This document shows, piece after piece, positions 42,842 to 52,236 of a stretch of DNA of 64,000 bases. The number at the start of each line of letters is the position of its first letter. The stretch's first letter is position 1. The notes below the pieces were generated by a model. The model had not been told where the DNA came from. It did not search any database and was given only the letters and a program-made list of their open reading frames with translations. Made by a program: the position numbers and the translations under genes. The stretch is from positions 4,471,001 through 4,535,000 of the forward strand of contig NZ_JAUSVK010000001.1 of NCBI RefSeq assembly GCF_030814655.1. Reading direction: 5' to 3'. The stretch comes from Labrys monachus. GTDB taxonomy: Bacteria; Pseudomonadota; Alphaproteobacteria; Rhizobiales; Labraceae.

Positions 42842-44083
42842 ATGACTGGGAAGACCATCAGGGGGCTGCGTGCCGCAGCCCTCACGGGGACGCTTTTGCT
42901 CGGCGCGAGCCAGGCCCTGGCCGCCGATCCGATCAAGCTCGGCGTGCTGGAGGATCAGTCCGGCGATTTCGCCGTCGCCACCATCGGCAAGGTGCACGCG
43001 ATCCAGCTGGCCGCCGACGAGATCAACGCCAAGGGCGGCATCGCCGGGCGCCCGCTGGAGCTGGTGATCTACGACACGCAGTCCGACAATACCCGCTATC
43101 AGGAATTCATGCGCCGCGTGCTGCAGCGCGACAAGGTCGACGCGGTGTTCGCCGGCTTCTCCTCCGCCTCCCGCGAAGCCTATCGGCCGATCGTCGACCA
43201 GCTGGACGGGTTCGCCTTCTACAACAACCAGTATGAAGGCGGCGTCTGCGACGCCCACATGGTCGTCACCGGCGCCGTGCCCGAGCAGCAATTCTCCACC
43301 CTCATCCCCTGGATGATGCAGAAATACGGCAAGAAGGTCTACACGCTCGCCGCCGACTATAATTTCGGCCAGATCTCCGCCGAATGGGTGCGCAACATCG
43401 TCAAGGAGAACGGCGGCGAAATGGCGGGCGAGGAATTCATCCCGCTCGGCGTGTCGCAGTTCTCCCAGTCGATCCAGAACATCCAGAAGGCCAAGCCGGA
43501 TTTCGTGGTGACGCTGCTGGTCGGCACCGCCCAGGCCTCCTATTACGAGCAGGCCGCCGCGGCGAATGTCGGCCTGCCCATGGCGTCCTCGGTGAATGTC
43601 GGCCAGGGCTACGAGCACAAGCGCTTCAAGCCGCCGAGCCTGAAGGACATGTACGTCACCACCAACTACATCGAGGAGATCGACTCGCCCTCCAGCAAGG
43701 CCTTCGTCGCCAAGTTCAAGGCGAAGTTCCCGAACGAGCCCTATGTCAACCAGGAGGCCGAGAACTCCTATCTCGCCGTCTATCTCTACAAGCAGATGGT
43801 CGAGCGCGCCAACGGCTCCACCAAGCGTGACGACCTGCGCAAGATCATCGCGCAGGGCGATGTCTGCATGGACGCGCCCGAGGGCAAGGTCTGCCTCGAT
43901 CCCAAGAGCCAGCACATGTCCCACACGATCTATCTCGCCAAGGTCGGCGCGGATCACTCCATCACCTTCCCCAAGGTGTGGGAGAACATCAAGCCCTATT
44001 GGCTCGGCGATGCCGGCTGCGACCTGACCAAGAACGACCCGGAAGCGCAGTACACGCCGTCCAATCCCCCGCCGAAATCCTGA
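42842..44083 (+). CDS. Short-chain amide/urea ABC transporter substrate-binding protein
   Basis: 413 residues. Signal peptide MTGKTIRGLRAAALTGTLLL ending at QALA (about residue 27). IKLGVLEDQSGDFAVATIGK, DTQSDNTRYQEFMRRVLQRD, SASREAYRPIVDQLDGFAFY and YTLAADYNFGQISAEWVRNI are the FmdD/UrtA signatures. With an FmdA amidase in the same operon, the ligand is probably formamide, acetamide or urea. GGAG lies before the start. It may be the most expressed gene of the operon: a strong stem-loop follows its stop. Confidence 0.93.
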   Translation: MTGKTIRGLRAAALTGTLLLGASQALAADPIKLGVLEDQSGDFAVATIGKVHAIQLAADEINAKGGIAGRPLELVIYDTQSDNTRYQEFMRRVLQRDKVDAVFAGFSSASREAYRPIVDQLDGFAFYNNQYEGGVCDAHMVVTGAVPEQQFSTLIPWMMQKYGKKVYTLAADYNFGQISAEWVRNIVKENGGEMAGEEFIPLGVSQFSQSIQNIQKAKPDFVVTLLVGTAQASYYEQAAAANVGLPMASSVNVGQGYEHKRFKPPSLKDMYVTTNYIEEIDSPSSKAFVAKFKAKFPNEPYVNQEAENSYLAVYLYKQMVERANGSTKRDDLRKIIAQGDVCMDAPEGKVCLDPKSQHMSHTIYLAKVGADHSITFPKVWENIKPYWLGDAGCDLTKNDPEAQYTPSNPPPKS

Positions 44084-44112
44084 GTCGGGTCCTCCCCCGA
44101 TCCGGCCCGGAC

Positions 44113-44139
44113 GGGCCGCCGCCTCCCCGGCGGCGGCCC
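44113..44139 (+). promoter_or_regulatory. GC stem-loop after the amide binding-protein gene
   Basis: GGGCCGCCGCC (44113-44123) pairs perfectly with 44129-44139 around a TCCCC loop, 29 bases after the stop and with no T-run. It is placed like the REP stem-loops after malE and may hold back 3' decay so that binding protein exceeds permease. Confidence 0.55.
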
Positions 44140-44169
44140 GCGCGGGACCCGGCCCGCCTTGCCCGCCGC

Positions 44170-45072
44170 ATGGATCTCGAACCCAGGGTTGCCCTCTCCA
44201 TGGCTGTCGCCACGCTCGCCTTTTCCCCGCTCTACCAGTTCGGCGACGCCTTCGCCTTCCTGGTGCTCTCCGCCTGCGGCCTGGCCGTCATCTTCGGCAT
44301 GATGGGCGTGATCAATCTCGCCCATGGCGAATTCATCATGTGCGGAGCCTATGTCAGCGTCTCCGCCGCGCATGCCGGCCTCCCCCTCCCCTTCGCCATC
44401 CTCGTCGGCGCCCTGGCCGCGGCGGCGGTGGGCGCCCTGGTCGAGATCGTCATCATCCGCCACCTCTACCAGCGTCCGCTCGATACGATCGTGGCGACCT
44501 GGGGCCTCAGCCTGATCGCCACGCAGAGCACGCTGATCGTGCTCGGCTCGACCATGATGGGTGTCGGCACGCCGTTCGGCAGCTTCCAGATGGGCGGCTA
44601 CTCCTATTCGCTCTATCGCGTCGTGCTGTTCTTCATGGCGCTCGTGGTGCTCGCGGGCCTCTATGCCCTGTTCAACTGGACGCGCTTCGGGGTAATGGCC
44701 CGCGCCACCATCCAGGTGCCCCACATGGCCGCCGCGCTCGGCATCGACACGCGCCTCGTCTACAGCCTCACCTTCGCCCTCGGGGCCGGCCTGGCGGGGC
44801 TCGCCGGCGGGCTCTACGCGCCGACGATGACGCTGGTGCCCACCATGGGCACCACCTTCATCATGGAGGCCTTCGTCACCGTGGTGGTCGGCGGCGCGGA
44901 CGTCTTCCTCGGCACGGCGCCGGCCGCCGCCGTCCTCGCCGTCGTCAAATCGACCATGACCTCCTGGCAGGGACAGCTCTTCGGCCAGATCGGGCTGCTG
45001 ATCGCCGTCATCGTCGTGATCCGGGTGCTGCCCAAGGGCATTTCCGGCTTCATCCTGCGCGAACGCGCCTGA
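44170..45072 (+). CDS. HAAT-family ABC transporter permease (LivH/UrtB type)
   Basis: 300 residues with about eight helices. GLAVIFGMMGVINLAHGEFI is the LivH signature; MMGVGTPFGSFQMGGYSYSL, RFGVMARATIQVPHMAAALG and VIRVLPKGISGFILRERA follow as in UrtB/FmdE-type subunits. It forms the channel with the next gene's product. The upstream gap of 86 bases contains the stem-loop at 44113-44139. Confidence 0.94.
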   Translation: MDLEPRVALSMAVATLAFSPLYQFGDAFAFLVLSACGLAVIFGMMGVINLAHGEFIMCGAYVSVSAAHAGLPLPFAILVGALAAAAVGALVEIVIIRHLYQRPLDTIVATWGLSLIATQSTLIVLGSTMMGVGTPFGSFQMGGYSYSLYRVVLFFMALVVLAGLYALFNWTRFGVMARATIQVPHMAAALGIDTRLVYSLTFALGAGLAGLAGGLYAPTMTLVPTMGTTFIMEAFVTVVVGGADVFLGTAPAAAVLAVVKSTMTSWQGQLFGQIGLLIAVIVVIRVLPKGISGFILRERA

Positions 45073-45091
45073 CATGCAGGGACCCGCACAC

Positions 45092-46156
45092 ATGAATGGC
45101 TTCCTGCGCTTCATCGGCCGCCTGCAGGGCCCGCAGACGATGGGAAGGGGTCCGGTGTTCTGGATCGGCTTCCTGGCGGTGCTGGCCGCGGCCTGCGCCT
45201 ATCCCGCCGTCAGCGACGGCTATACGGTCGGCAACACCGTCTATTTCTTCACCTGGGTGTTCATGGCCCTCGGCCTCAGCCTGATCTGGGGCTATGGCGG
45301 CGCCCTGAGCTTCGGGCAGACCGCCTTCTTCGGCATCGCCGGCTATGGCTACGGCATCCTCACCATCGATTTCGGCGCCGGCTACGGCTTCACCCTCGCC
45401 GCTGTGGTGCTGGCCGTGGCGCTCGCCGCGCTGTTCGCGGCGCTGCTCGGCTATTTCCTCTATTTCGGCCGCATCACCGGCGTCTTCCTCGGCATCGTCA
45501 CGCTCTCGGTGACCCTGGTGCTCGAACGCTTCATGGCGCAGACCGCCGGCCCGGAATGGCATGTCGGCAAGGCGCGCCTCAACGGCTTCAACGGCATGAG
45601 CGGCATGCCGCCCCTCACCATTCCCTGGCCGGGCGGCAGCCTCGTGCTCTTCCCCGACATCGGGCTCTATTACGTCGTGCTCGGCCTGCTCGTGATCACC
45701 TATCTCGGCCTGCGCATCCTCGTGAACTCGCGCTTCGGCAATGTGCTGGTGGCGATACGCGAGAACCCGGAGCGGGCGGAAATGCTCGGCTACGACATCC
45801 GCAAATACCAGCTCGGCACCTTCGTGATCGGCGCCGCGCTCGCCGGGCTTTCCGGCGTCCTCTACACCGGCTGGGGCCAATATATCACGCCGTCCAGCAT
45901 GGGCATGACGGCGGCGGCGCTGCCCATCATCTGGGTCGCCGTCGGCGGGCGCTCCGACCTCACCGCCGCCCTCGTCGGCACCCTGGTGGTGCTCTGGGCC
46001 TTCCAGACCCTCACCATCTACGGCAGCCAATATGCCCTCGTCGTCATGGGCCTGCTGCTGGTGGTGACGGTGCTGTTCGCCCCGCGCGGACTCGTGCTGT
46101 CCGGGGCCGACCTGCTGGGCCGGCTGCTGCGCCGACGCAAGGAAGGAGGCACGTGA
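45092..46156 (+). CDS. HAAT-family ABC transporter permease (LivM/UrtC type)
   Basis: 354 residues, about ten helices. LGLSLIWGYGGALSFGQTAF, VLVAIRENPERAEMLGYDIR and the QYITPSSMGMTAAALPIIWV block are UrtC-like. The ATG at 45092 has GGGA ten bases upstream; ATG 45074, one base after the previous stop, would add six residues. The C-terminal RRRKEGG tail overlaps the ribosome site and start of the ATPase gene (TGATG). Confidence 0.93.
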   Translation: MNGFLRFIGRLQGPQTMGRGPVFWIGFLAVLAAACAYPAVSDGYTVGNTVYFFTWVFMALGLSLIWGYGGALSFGQTAFFGIAGYGYGILTIDFGAGYGFTLAAVVLAVALAALFAALLGYFLYFGRITGVFLGIVTLSVTLVLERFMAQTAGPEWHVGKARLNGFNGMSGMPPLTIPWPGGSLVLFPDIGLYYVVLGLLVITYLGLRILVNSRFGNVLVAIRENPERAEMLGYDIRKYQLGTFVIGAALAGLSGVLYTGWGQYITPSSMGMTAAALPIIWVAVGGRSDLTAALVGTLVVLWAFQTLTIYGSQYALVVMGLLLVVTVLFAPRGLVLSGADLLGRLLRRRKEGGT

Positions 46157-46872
46157 TGCCGATGCTCGAGACGCGTGGCCTCAACAAGCATTTCGGCGGC
46201 CTGCATGTCACCGACAATGTCGACCTCCGGCTCGAGGCCGGGGAGGTGCATTGCCTGATCGGACCCAACGGCGCCGGCAAGAGCACCCTGTTCCGCCTCA
46301 TTCTCGGCGAGCATGCGCCGAGCAGCGGAACGATCCTGCTCGGGGGCGAGGACATCACCGGCCTGAAGCCGTTCCAGCGCATCCGCCGCGGCATGAGCGT
46401 GAAATTCCAGGTGCCCGGCATCTTCAAGGCGCTCAGCGTCCGCCAGAACCTGGAGATCGCCATGCAGCATCATTTCGAGCCCGCCGCCCTGGCGCGCGAG
46501 ATCGACCGCCTGCTGGACTTCCTCAAGCTCGCGGCGGAAGCGGGCCAGCACGCCGGCAATCTCAGCCATGGCCAGAAGCAATGGCTGGAGATCGGCATGG
46601 CGATCAGCCTCAAGCCCCGCCTCCTGCTGCTGGACGAGCCGACGGCGGGCATGTCGCCCGAAGAAACGCACGCCACCGGCGAGATGGTGCAGCGCCTGAA
46701 TGCCGACGGCATGACCGTGCTGGCGGTCGAGCACGACATGGCCTTCGTCCGCCAGGTCGCCCACAAGGTCACCGTCCTCCATCTCGGGCAGGTCTTCGCC
46801 CAGGGATCGATCGACGAGATCGTCGCGGACGAGCGCGTCGCCGCCATCTATCTGGGGCAAGCCCATGCGTAA
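46156..46872 (+). CDS. HAAT-family ABC transporter ATPase (LivG/UrtD type)
   Basis: 238 residues. Walker A GPNGAGKSTLF, GMSVKFQVPGIFKALSVRQN, signature LSHGQKQWLEIGMAI and Walker B LLLLDEPTAGMSPEE with the H-loop EHDMAF are complete. The LSHGQKQWLEIGM form is characteristic of UrtD-type urea/amide importers. It overlaps the next ATPase gene by eight bases. Confidence 0.95.
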   Translation: MPMLETRGLNKHFGGLHVTDNVDLRLEAGEVHCLIGPNGAGKSTLFRLILGEHAPSSGTILLGGEDITGLKPFQRIRRGMSVKFQVPGIFKALSVRQNLEIAMQHHFEPAALAREIDRLLDFLKLAAEAGQHAGNLSHGQKQWLEIGMAISLKPRLLLLDEPTAGMSPEETHATGEMVQRLNADGMTVLAVEHDMAFVRQVAHKVTVLHLGQVFAQGSIDEIVADERVAAIYLGQAHA

Positions 46873-47572
46873 AGAAGTGCTGCTTTCCACGCTGGGACTG
46901 CGCGCCGGCTATGGCGGCAAGCCCGTCCTGCAGGGCCTCGACCTGGAGGTGCGCGAGGGCGAGATCGTCGCCGTCATCGGCCGCAACGGCGTGGGCAAGT
47001 CCACGCTGATGAAGAGCCTGATCGGCCTCGTCCCCGCCACGGAGGGCTCGGTCATCTATCGCGGCACCTCGATCGATGCCCTCTCCGCCCACAAGCGGGC
47101 GCGGCTCGGCATCGGCTACGTGCCGCAGGGGCGCGACGTCTTCCCCCGCCTGACGGTGGCCGAGAACATCGCCGTCGGGGCGATGCGCCATCGCGGCGCC
47201 GCCGACAAGGAGCGGATCCTCGACTATTTCCCCATCCTGCGCGAGCGCTGGAGCCAGCGCGCCGGCACGATGTCGGGCGGCCAGCAGCAGCAGCTGGCCA
47301 TCGGGCGCGTGCTCGTCGCCGATCCCTCCCTGATCCTGCTGGACGAACCCTCGGAGGGCATCCAGCCCAACATCGTCCAGGACATCGCCCGCATCATGGT
47401 CGAACTCAACCGGGCGACCGGCGTCACCATCGTCCTCGTCGAGCAGAACATCGACATGATCCGGGCCATGGCCCAGCGCTGCTACGTCATGGACAAGGGC
47501 CGCATCGTGGCCTCGCTCGACCGGGAAGCCCTGGCGGATGGCGAGGCCATGCGCCGCCATCTCGCCGTGTGA
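46865..47572 (+). CDS. HAAT-family ABC transporter ATPase (LivF/UrtE type)
   Basis: 235 residues. Walker A GRNGVGKSTLM, GYVPQGRDVFPRLTVAENIA, signature SGGQQQQLAIGRVL and Walker B LILLDEPSEGIQPNIVQD match UrtE. It completes a five-part importer (binding protein, two permeases, two ATPases). The amidase gene follows after 25 bases containing AAGGAG. Confidence 0.95.
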   Translation: MRKEVLLSTLGLRAGYGGKPVLQGLDLEVREGEIVAVIGRNGVGKSTLMKSLIGLVPATEGSVIYRGTSIDALSAHKRARLGIGYVPQGRDVFPRLTVAENIAVGAMRHRGAADKERILDYFPILRERWSQRAGTMSGGQQQQLAIGRVLVADPSLILLDEPSEGIQPNIVQDIARIMVELNRATGVTIVLVEQNIDMIRAMAQRCYVMDKGRIVASLDREALADGEAMRRHLAV

Positions 47573-47597
47573 ATTCGAACGAAAGAAGGAGAAGACG

Positions 47598-48602
47598 ATG
47601 TCACCGACCGAAACGCCCTGGCTCGATCAGTCCATCATGGCCCGCAAGGGCCTCGCCAAGGGCCGCGCGGGATCGGCCCATACGATCACCGAGGCCGAGC
47701 AAGGCAAGTATCATTACGTCTACGGGCCCTATGTCGACCCGGTGCTGACCGTCGATCCCGGCGCGGTGATCTCGGCCGAAACCCACGACGCCTTCGAAGG
47801 CAGCATCCAGCACGAGACCGACAAGCCGACTCAGATCCTCAATTTCCCCTATCTCAACCCGCAGAACGGCCCGATCTTCGTCAACGGCGCCGAGAAGGGC
47901 GATACGCTCGCGGTCTATATCCAGAGCATCGTGCCACGCGGGCCGCAGCCGCGCGGCACGACCCTCATCATGCCCGAGTTCGGCGGCCTGGTCGCGACCG
48001 GCGACACCGCCATGCTCAACGCGCCGCTGCCCGAACGGGTGAAGAAGCTCCACATCGACGCCGAGACCGGCACGAAATGGAACGACAAGATCACCCTGCC
48101 CTATGAGCCGTTCATCGGCACGATCGGCACCTCGCCGGAGATCGAGGCGATCTCGGCGCTGCAGCCCGACTATTACGGCGGCAACATGGACCTGCCGGAT
48201 GTCGGCGTCGGCGCCGTGATCTATTTGCCCGTCAACACCAAGGGGGCCCTGCTCTATCTCGGCGACTGCCACGCCGCCCAGGGCGACGGCGAGCTCTGCG
48301 GCGTCGCCATCGAGCACCCGACCGTCACCACCGTGCAGGTCGACCTCATCAAGGGCTGGCCGATCCGGTGGCCGCGGCTGGAAACCAGGGACTTCATCAT
48401 GACCATCGGCTCCTCGCGGCCGATGGAGGATGCGGCCCGCATCGCCTATCGCGAGCTGGTGCGCTGGATGGCGGCCGATTACGGCTTCGAGGACATCGAG
48501 GCCTATATGCTGCTCACCCAGGCCGGGCGGGTGCGGCTCGGCAACATGGTGGACCCGAAGTACACGCTCGGCGCCTCGATCAAGAAGTCGTTCCTGGCCT
48601 GA
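47598..48602 (+). CDS. fmdA: Acetamidase/formamidase
   Basis: 334 residues of the FmdA_AmdA family. DPVLTVDPGAVISAETHDAF, FPYLNPQNGPIFVNGAEKGD and LPVNTKGALLYLGDCHAAQG hold the metal-binding and active-site block (DCHAxQGDGE); EAYMLLTQAGRVRLGNMVDP near the end is also typical. The enzyme hydrolyses formamide or acetamide to ammonia and the acid in the cytoplasm. An AAGGAG site lies eight bases before the ATG. Its place after an amide importer and under AmiC/AmiR strongly supports an amide-nitrogen role. Confidence 0.95.
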   Translation: MSPTETPWLDQSIMARKGLAKGRAGSAHTITEAEQGKYHYVYGPYVDPVLTVDPGAVISAETHDAFEGSIQHETDKPTQILNFPYLNPQNGPIFVNGAEKGDTLAVYIQSIVPRGPQPRGTTLIMPEFGGLVATGDTAMLNAPLPERVKKLHIDAETGTKWNDKITLPYEPFIGTIGTSPEIEAISALQPDYYGGNMDLPDVGVGAVIYLPVNTKGALLYLGDCHAAQGDGELCGVAIEHPTVTTVQVDLIKGWPIRWPRLETRDFIMTIGSSRPMEDAARIAYRELVRWMAADYGFEDIEAYMLLTQAGRVRLGNMVDPKYTLGASIKKSFLA

Positions 48603-48753
48603 GGCGAACGCCCTCTCCGTCGCCGGGAGACGCCCCCACGGCTCGCGCGACCGCGTGCGAGCCCTCCCCTGAACCCATCCGTGTTGCAACGGCACGCCGC
48701 CCGGAGCGGGGCGGGTGCCGAACGCCCGGACGCGCCCGGAAAGTCCCGACGCC

Positions 48754-50478
48754 ATGCTTCACAAGGTCGCCACCATCCAGTTCGAACCGACGATGTTCGA
48801 GAAGGAACGCAACGTCTCGCGCCTGCTGGCCCTGGCGAGGGAGGCGGCCGAGGCCGGCGCCCGCCTGATCGTGACGCCGGAAATGGGCACGACGGGCTAT
48901 TGCTGGTTCGACCGGGCCGAAGTCGCGCCTTTCGTCGAGACCGTTCCCGGCCCGACCACCGGGCGCTTCGAGGCGATCGCCCGCGCGCATGGATGCTACA
49001 TCGTGATCGGCCTGCCGGAGGTCGATCCCTCGACCGGCCTCTATTACAACGCGGCGGTGCTGATCGGGCCGGAGGGCGTGGTCGGCACGCATCGCAAGAC
49101 CCATCCCTATATCGCGGAGCCGAAATGGTCCGCGCCGGGCGATTTCGGGCACCAGGTCTTCGACACGCCCATCGGCCGCATCGCCCTCCTGATCTGCATG
49201 GACATCCATTTCATCGAGACCGCGCGGCTCGTCGCGCTCGAAGGGGCGGACGTCATCTGCCACATCTCCAACTGGCTGGCCGAGCGCACGCCCGCGCCCT
49301 ACTGGATCAGTCGCGCCTTCGAGAACGGCTGCTATCTGATCGAGTCCAACCGCTGGGGGCTGGAGCGCACGGTCCAGTTCAGCGGCGGAAGCTGCGTGAT
49401 CGAGCCCGACGGCACGATCGCCGCCGTCATCGACGGCGGCGACGGCATCGCCTATGCGACGATCGACCTGGCCCGGGCCCGCCGCCGCGCCGTGCTCGGA
49501 CAGCCGGTGTTCGAACAGCGTCGGCCCGAGCTCTACAAGGAATTGGCGACCACCACCTATAGCTGGAACCCGCTCGATTTCTTCGGCCTCTACGGCCACC
49601 GCCCCCTGCCCCCGGGGCGCAGGTCCCGGGTCGCCGTCGCGCAGTTCGCGCCCGGCGGCGACGTCACCGCCAATCTCGCCGCAATCGAGGACATGGCGGT
49701 CGCCGCCCGCCGCGTCGAGAAGGCGGACCTCGTCGTCTTTCCCGAGCGCGCCGTCACCGGCCCCGGCGGCGACGCCGCGGAACCTCTCTCGGGCGCCGCC
49801 GTCGGGCGGCTGCTCGCCATCGCGGCCCGCGAGGGGCTCTATATCGTGGCTGGCCTGGCGGAACGCGACGGCGAGCACGTCCACAACACCGCGGTGCTCG
49901 TCGGCCCGGAGGGGCTGGTCGGACGCTACCGCCAGATCCATGTCGACGGCGAAAGCCGGGCCTGGGCGACGCCGGGCGAGGACTGGCAGGTCTTCGACAC
50001 CCGTCTCGGCCGCATCGGGCTGCTGGTCGGCCATGATGCGCTGTTCCCGGAATCGGCGCGCATCCTGTCCCTGCGGGGATGCGACCTCGTCGCCTGCCCG
50101 GCGGCGATCCGGGGACGGTTCCATGGCGGGCATGCCGGATCGGCCGTGGGCCAGAACTACCCGATCCCGACAGGGGCGGACCCCGACCATTGGCATCACT
50201 TCCGGGCGCGGGCGGGCGAGAACAACCTCTTCCTCGCCTTCGCCAATGTCGCGGACGAGGCGGGCGGCTTCCCCGGCAAGAGCGGCGTGTTCGGCCCCGA
50301 CACGTTCGAGTTTCCGCGCCGCGAGGCGATCGCGGCTGCCGGCGCCTCGCTGGCCTGCGCCGAGATCGACACCACCAATCTCGACAGCCGTTATCCCACC
50401 AATGTCGTGCGGCGCAAGGACCTGATGGCCATGCGCCTGCCCCACCATTATCCCGCTTTGGTGCGGCCGATGGCGTGA
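48754..50478 (+). CDS. Tandem carbon-nitrogen hydrolase (nitrilase superfamily), second domain lacking catalytic residues
   Basis: 574 residues from ATG 48754 (a GTG at 48715 would add 13). Domain 1 (1-285) has the Glu-Lys-Cys triad: TPEMG (E43), THRKTHPY (K115) and LLICMD (C148). Domain 2 (290-574) keeps Glu331 (FPERAVTG) but has Gln394 for Lys (RYRQIHVDGE) and Gly426 for Cys (LLVGHDALFPE), so it should be inactive. Such proteins normally form dimers through this fold, so the second copy may act as a built-in partner. The substrate is probably an amide or nitrile, given the FmdA neighbour. It closes the amide operon, 151 bases after fmdA. Confidence 0.88.
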   Translation: MLHKVATIQFEPTMFEKERNVSRLLALAREAAEAGARLIVTPEMGTTGYCWFDRAEVAPFVETVPGPTTGRFEAIARAHGCYIVIGLPEVDPSTGLYYNAAVLIGPEGVVGTHRKTHPYIAEPKWSAPGDFGHQVFDTPIGRIALLICMDIHFIETARLVALEGADVICHISNWLAERTPAPYWISRAFENGCYLIESNRWGLERTVQFSGGSCVIEPDGTIAAVIDGGDGIAYATIDLARARRRAVLGQPVFEQRRPELYKELATTTYSWNPLDFFGLYGHRPLPPGRRSRVAVAQFAPGGDVTANLAAIEDMAVAARRVEKADLVVFPERAVTGPGGDAAEPLSGAAVGRLLAIAAREGLYIVAGLAERDGEHVHNTAVLVGPEGLVGRYRQIHVDGESRAWATPGEDWQVFDTRLGRIGLLVGHDALFPESARILSLRGCDLVACPAAIRGRFHGGHAGSAVGQNYPIPTGADPDHWHHFRARAGENNLFLAFANVADEAGGFPGKSGVFGPDTFEFPRREAIAAAGASLACAEIDTTNLDSRYPTNVVRRKDLMAMRLPHHYPALVRPMA

Positions 50479-50505
50479 GCGCATGGATGCCCGGTGCGGC
50501 GGCTG

Positions 50506-51345
50506 TCAGGCCTTGCCGTGCCAGGGCACGAGCAGGCGCTCGACCAGGCGCACGATGCCTTCGAGGGCGATCGCCACCAGGGCGATGACGAGGATGCCGA
50601 GCAGCACGACATCCGTCAGGAGGAATTGCGAGGCCGTCTGGATCATGAAGCCGAGACCGCGCGTCGCCGCCACCAGTTCGGCGGCGACCAGCGTCGACCA
50701 GCCGACGCCGAGGCCGATGCGCACGCCCGTCAGGATCGACGGCAGGGCGTTGGGCAGGATGACGTGGAGCAGAACCTGCCATTTGCGGGCGCCGAGCGCG
50801 CGGGCGGCGTCGAGCCGGTCGGCCGGGACGGTGGCGACGCCGGCAGCCGTGGTGATCGCCACCGGCGCGAAGATCGCGATCAGGATGATCAGCACCTTGG
50901 TGGTCTCGCCGATGCCGCACCAGATCACCATCAGGGGCAGATAGGCGAGCGGCGGGATCGGCCGCAGGAATTCGATGATCGGATCGAGGATGCCGCGGGC
51001 GATCGGACTCAGCCCGATGGCGAAGCCGGCGGGCACCGCCGTCGCCAGCGCGATGAGCAGCGCGGCGAAGATGCGCCAGAGGCTGGCACCCAGATGTTGC
51101 CAGAGGGTGGAATCCGCGTAGCCCTCGGTCGAGACCAGGAAGAGCTGATCGAGCACGGCACGCGGCGAGGGCAGGAACAAAGGCTCCACCAGCTCCAGAC
51201 GGGTGGCCAGCCACCACAGGAAGAGGATGGCGAGGATGGTCAGCGCGCGGACCGGGCCGGCGGTGAGCGACGACGGCCGGGCGGCCGGCCTGTCCTTGCC
51301 GGCAGCGAGATCGGTCAGGCTGCCGGTGTCGATCACCTCGCTCAT
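50506..51345 (-). CDS. tauC: Aliphatic sulfonate/taurine-type ABC transporter permease
   Basis: 279 residues with six helices. [40 protein letters not shown], and [20 protein letters not shown] (EAA coupling loop) are those of TauC/SsuC. The long polar N terminus (about 35 residues) is usual in TauC. Overlaps tauB by four bases. The closest known system imports taurine, but family members also carry other sulfonates, nitrate or pyrimidines. Confidence 0.88.
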   Translation of the reverse strand: MSEVIDTGSLTDLAAGKDRPAARPSSLTAGPVRALTILAILFLWWLATRLELVEPLFLPSPRAVLDQLFLVSTEGYADSTLWQHLGASLWRIFAALLIALATAVPAGFAIGLSPIARGILDPIIEFLRPIPPLAYLPLMVIWCGIGETTKVLIILIAIFAPVAITTAAGVATVPADRLDAARALGARKWQVLLHVILPNALPSILTGVRIGLGVGWSTLVAAELVAATRGLGFMIQTASQFLLTDVVLLGILVIALVAIALEGIVRLVERLLVPWHGKA

Positions 51346-52124
51346 GCTTCGGCTCCCTTGAGGACGGCGGACAGCACCTGTTCGCGCAGGGCGATGAAGG
51401 CGGGATCGGACTTGATGGTGCGGCTCGTTTCCCCGTCGAGGAGGCGGCGGGAGAAATCGGCATGGAATTCCCGGGTGATCCGGCCCGGGCGCGGCGACAG
51501 CACGACGATGCGGGTGGCCAGGAAGATCGCCTCCTCCACGCTGTGGGTGATCAGGAAGACGCTGCGTTTGGTGCGGTCCCACAGATGGACCAGAAGCTCC
51601 TGCATCTTCTCCCGCGTCAGCGCATCGAGGGCCCCGAGCGGTTCGTCCATCAGCAGGATCGAAGGCTCGTTGGCGAGAGCCCGCGCCATGCCGACGCGCT
51701 GGCGCATGCCGCCCGACAATTCCCAGATGCGGTGATCGGCGAAATCGGTCAGGCCGACGAGGTCGATGATGCGGCCGCAACGCGCCCGGCGCTCGGCTGC
51801 GCCGAGGCCGGTCATCTTCGGGCCGAACTCGATGTTGCCGCGCACGGACAGCCACGGAAACAGGGCATCGTCCTGGAACACCACGCCGCGCTCGCCTCCC
51901 GGCCCGTCGACCGGCTCGCCGCCGAGCGTGATCGAACCGGCCGTCGGCTTGAGGAAACCGGCGAAGAGCTTGAGCAAGGTCGTCTTGCCGCAGCCGGAGG
52001 CGCCGACGGCGACGACGAATTCGCCCTGGTCGATGGAAAGGGAGACGTTGCGCAGCGCCGCCACAGGGCCGCCGCCGCGCCGGGGATAGACGACATCGAC
52101 ATCACGGGCGGACAGGACCGTCAC
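51342..52124 (-). CDS. tauB: Taurine-type ABC transporter ATPase
   Basis: 260 residues from a GTG at 52124, close to the 255 of E. coli TauB; GGAAAG precedes it. Walker [12 protein letters not shown], signature [15 protein letters not shown] and Walker [21 protein letters not shown] with H-loop [20 protein letters not shown] are intact. The longer upstream frame lacks homology and crosses a stem-loop. It pairs with the permease whose start it overlaps. Confidence 0.9.
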   Translation of the reverse strand: MTVLSARDVDVVYPRRGGGPVAALRNVSLSIDQGEFVVAVGASGCGKTTLLKLFAGFLKPTAGSITLGGEPVDGPGGERGVVFQDDALFPWLSVRGNIEFGPKMTGLGAAERRARCGRIIDLVGLTDFADHRIWELSGGMRQRVGMARALANEPSILLMDEPLGALDALTREKMQELLVHLWDRTKRSVFLITHSVEEAIFLATRIVVLSPRPGRITREFHADFSRRLLDGETSRTIKSDPAFIALREQVLSAVLKGAEA

Positions 52125-52185
52125 GGGCTTGGCTTTCCGTCTTGGTGGGGGGTCACCCGCGCGGTGCGGCGCGGCGACATGGGAA

Positions 52186-52220
52186 GGCGGCCCCGGGAGG
52201 AAGGAGCTCCCGAGGCCGCC
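52186..52220 (-). promoter_or_regulatory. GC stem-loop after the tauA-like gene
   Basis: GGCGGCC (52186-52192) and CGGGAG (52194-52199) pair with CTCCCG (52207-52212) and GGCCGCC (52214-52220), leaving one C-A mismatch and a seven-base loop. It begins 16 bases after the tauA stop, with no T-tract. The same arrangement recurs after other binding-protein genes here. Confidence 0.55.
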
Positions 52221-52236
52221 GACGGGCTCACGAAAT

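Noticed and set aside
42842-47572. Urea transporter UrtABCDE
   Set aside because: The subunits are Urt-like, but no urease genes lie nearby and fmdA is in the operon, so a short-chain amide importer is the better reading; urea is not excluded.
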